5,649 nucleotides of DNA from Methanocorpusculum sp. (GTDB lineage: Archaea > Halobacteriota > Methanomicrobia > Methanomicrobiales > Methanocorpusculaceae), in assembly GCA_017555685.1 (NCBI GenBank), contig JAFZFW010000045.1, forward strand, positions 1 to 5,649. The letters run 5' to 3'. The position numbers were made by a program, and so were the translations under genes. A model generated the notes under the pieces. It searched no databases. It was not told where the DNA came from and worked only from the letters and a program-made list of their open reading frames with translations. The first letter of the stretch is position 1. The number at the start of each line of letters is the position of its first letter. Positions 4,897 to 5,649 of the stretch are shown here, one piece after another.

Positions 4897-5649
4897 GTTG
4901 AACATATCATAGGTACTCTCGTAGTTTGTCTCCAGAGTCCGCTGTTTTCTTCCGCGTTTGAGTCCTTTGCCGTTCATGGCTCCTTCGAGAATCTCATCTC
5001 CGTAGCGGAAGCGGGTGTAGGCAAGACCGATGATTCCGGCCGCAGCAAGAAGGCCGAACGCAAACAGGAGAGCGATTGCTTCTACGGCGCCAAGGAAGAT
5101 ACCAAGGAAGATACAGGCGGCAAACACTGCGCCGGAAAATGTTCCGCCAAGTGCTGCTGCCGTACTCTGACTGCCGGCATTTCCCGGAGCTCTTCCGGAG
5201 ATGACCAGAGCGGTGATTCCGTCTAAGACAGCAAAGTAGGCTCTTTCCTCGTAGGTGTAACGGATAATCCAGAACGGATAGTACACCAGACTGAATGCCT
5301 TCTCGAAGAAGAAGGATTTGGCGAAGTAGACCTCGTCCATCGACCGTCTGCCGTCAGCGATTGCAGCCTGTTTGATGAGTTCCGAGCCAGCGGTATACGC
5401 ATCGTCGCGGGATTCGGTAACGCCGAAGGTAACAATGGATTCATCATCAAACTGTACTGCTGCTGCGTGGTCAGGGATGCGGATTGCCGTAATGCCTAAG
5501 TCTCCCGGATCGCAGGCGATGTCTGAGTAGATGTATTCGCGGTTGATTAAAGACTCATGTGGAATTCTTCTGTCCGGTTTGTCCTTGTCTCCTTTCTGAA
5601 TCTCCATACCGCAGACACAGGCCTTTCCGCGTCCGACCAGACGCCAGAA
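4894..5649 (-). CDS. Membrane protein with PFW motif and two C-terminal membrane segments, 5' partial
   Basis: The frame is open through the right edge, so the start is probably outside the window. A Met at 5607 has no ribosome site, and the 14 codons before it read like protein and include CVCG, which may be the second half of a zinc ribbon. Counting from that Met, 237 residues follow: a soluble region (1-105), VYYPFWIIRYTYE (108-120) leading into a strand-rich segment with a VLDGITALVISG core (127-138), a small-residue linker, two adjacent hydrophobic segments (about 156-175 and 176-198), then a basic stretch GLKRGRKQR (215-223), likely cytoplasmic. Both ends would then lie in the cytoplasm. 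In plan it recalls B. subtilis YdjG (zinc ribbon then membrane helices), as far as I remember that protein. It is the most upstream visible gene of the operon and the only one with membrane helices, so it is the likely membrane anchor of a complex. Confidence 0.78.
   Translation of the reverse strand, partial: FWRLVGRGKACVCGMEIQKGDKDKPDRRIPHESLINREYIYSDIACDPGDLGITAIRIPDHAAAVQFDDESIVTFGVTESRDDAYTAGSELIKQAAIADGRRSMDEVYFAKSFFFEKAFSLVYYPFWIIRYTYEERAYFAVLDGITALVISGRAPGNAGSQSTAAALGGTFSGAVFAACIFLGIFLGAVEAIALLFAFGLLAAAGIIGLAYTRFRYGDEILEGAMNGKGLKRGRKQRTLETNYESTYDMFN

Overview
The window most likely comes from a methanogenic archaeon of the Methanomicrobiales, perhaps close to Methanocorpusculum. I base this on the moderate GC, the GAGGTGA-type ribosome binding sites, an archaeal-style GalE-like epimerase (HIAADPDVR motif) and a Fic protein with the N-terminal domain I associate with archaeal Fic proteins. 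The genus is inferred from protein style and has not been checked by any search. No RNA gene, CRISPR array, insertion sequence or integration site was seen.

Layout. (1) Positions 1-583, minus strand: the first two thirds of dapA, a lysine biosynthesis enzyme, running off the left edge. (2) Positions 584-660: a short divergent intergenic region with a 12-bp AT palindrome that could be the dapA TATA element. (3) Positions 661-2449, plus strand: a two-gene unit of an NAD-dependent sugar-nucleotide epimerase and, 10 bases on, a Fic-family protein with a strongly altered active-site motif. (4) Positions 2450-2514: a convergent terminator region, with a T-run for the plus strand and a hairpin plus T-tract for the minus strand. 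(5) Positions 2515-5649, minus strand: a tight four-gene operon entering from the right edge. In transcription order it encodes a membrane protein with a PFW motif and two predicted membrane segments (5' end outside the window), a small zinc-ribbon protein with a similar PFW motif, a helical protein, and an SPFH-domain protein ending in three zinc ribbons.

The four-gene operon is the most notable part. Its last protein belongs to the SPFH/zinc-ribbon group that includes Bacillus subtilis YdjI (COG4260). In B. subtilis, YdjI acts with YdjG and YdjH to place a PspA-type protein at the membrane. The combination here of a membrane PFW protein, a soluble zinc-ribbon PFW protein, a helical protein and an SPFH scaffold suggests an archaeal membrane-associated complex of related design, with the helical protein perhaps in place of PspA or YdjH. 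This is inference from gene order and motifs. The second item of interest is the Fic protein: it keeps the catalytic His and the anion-hole GNG, but lacks the usual metal-binding acid and the first Arg, and its likely inhibitory motif also looks eroded.
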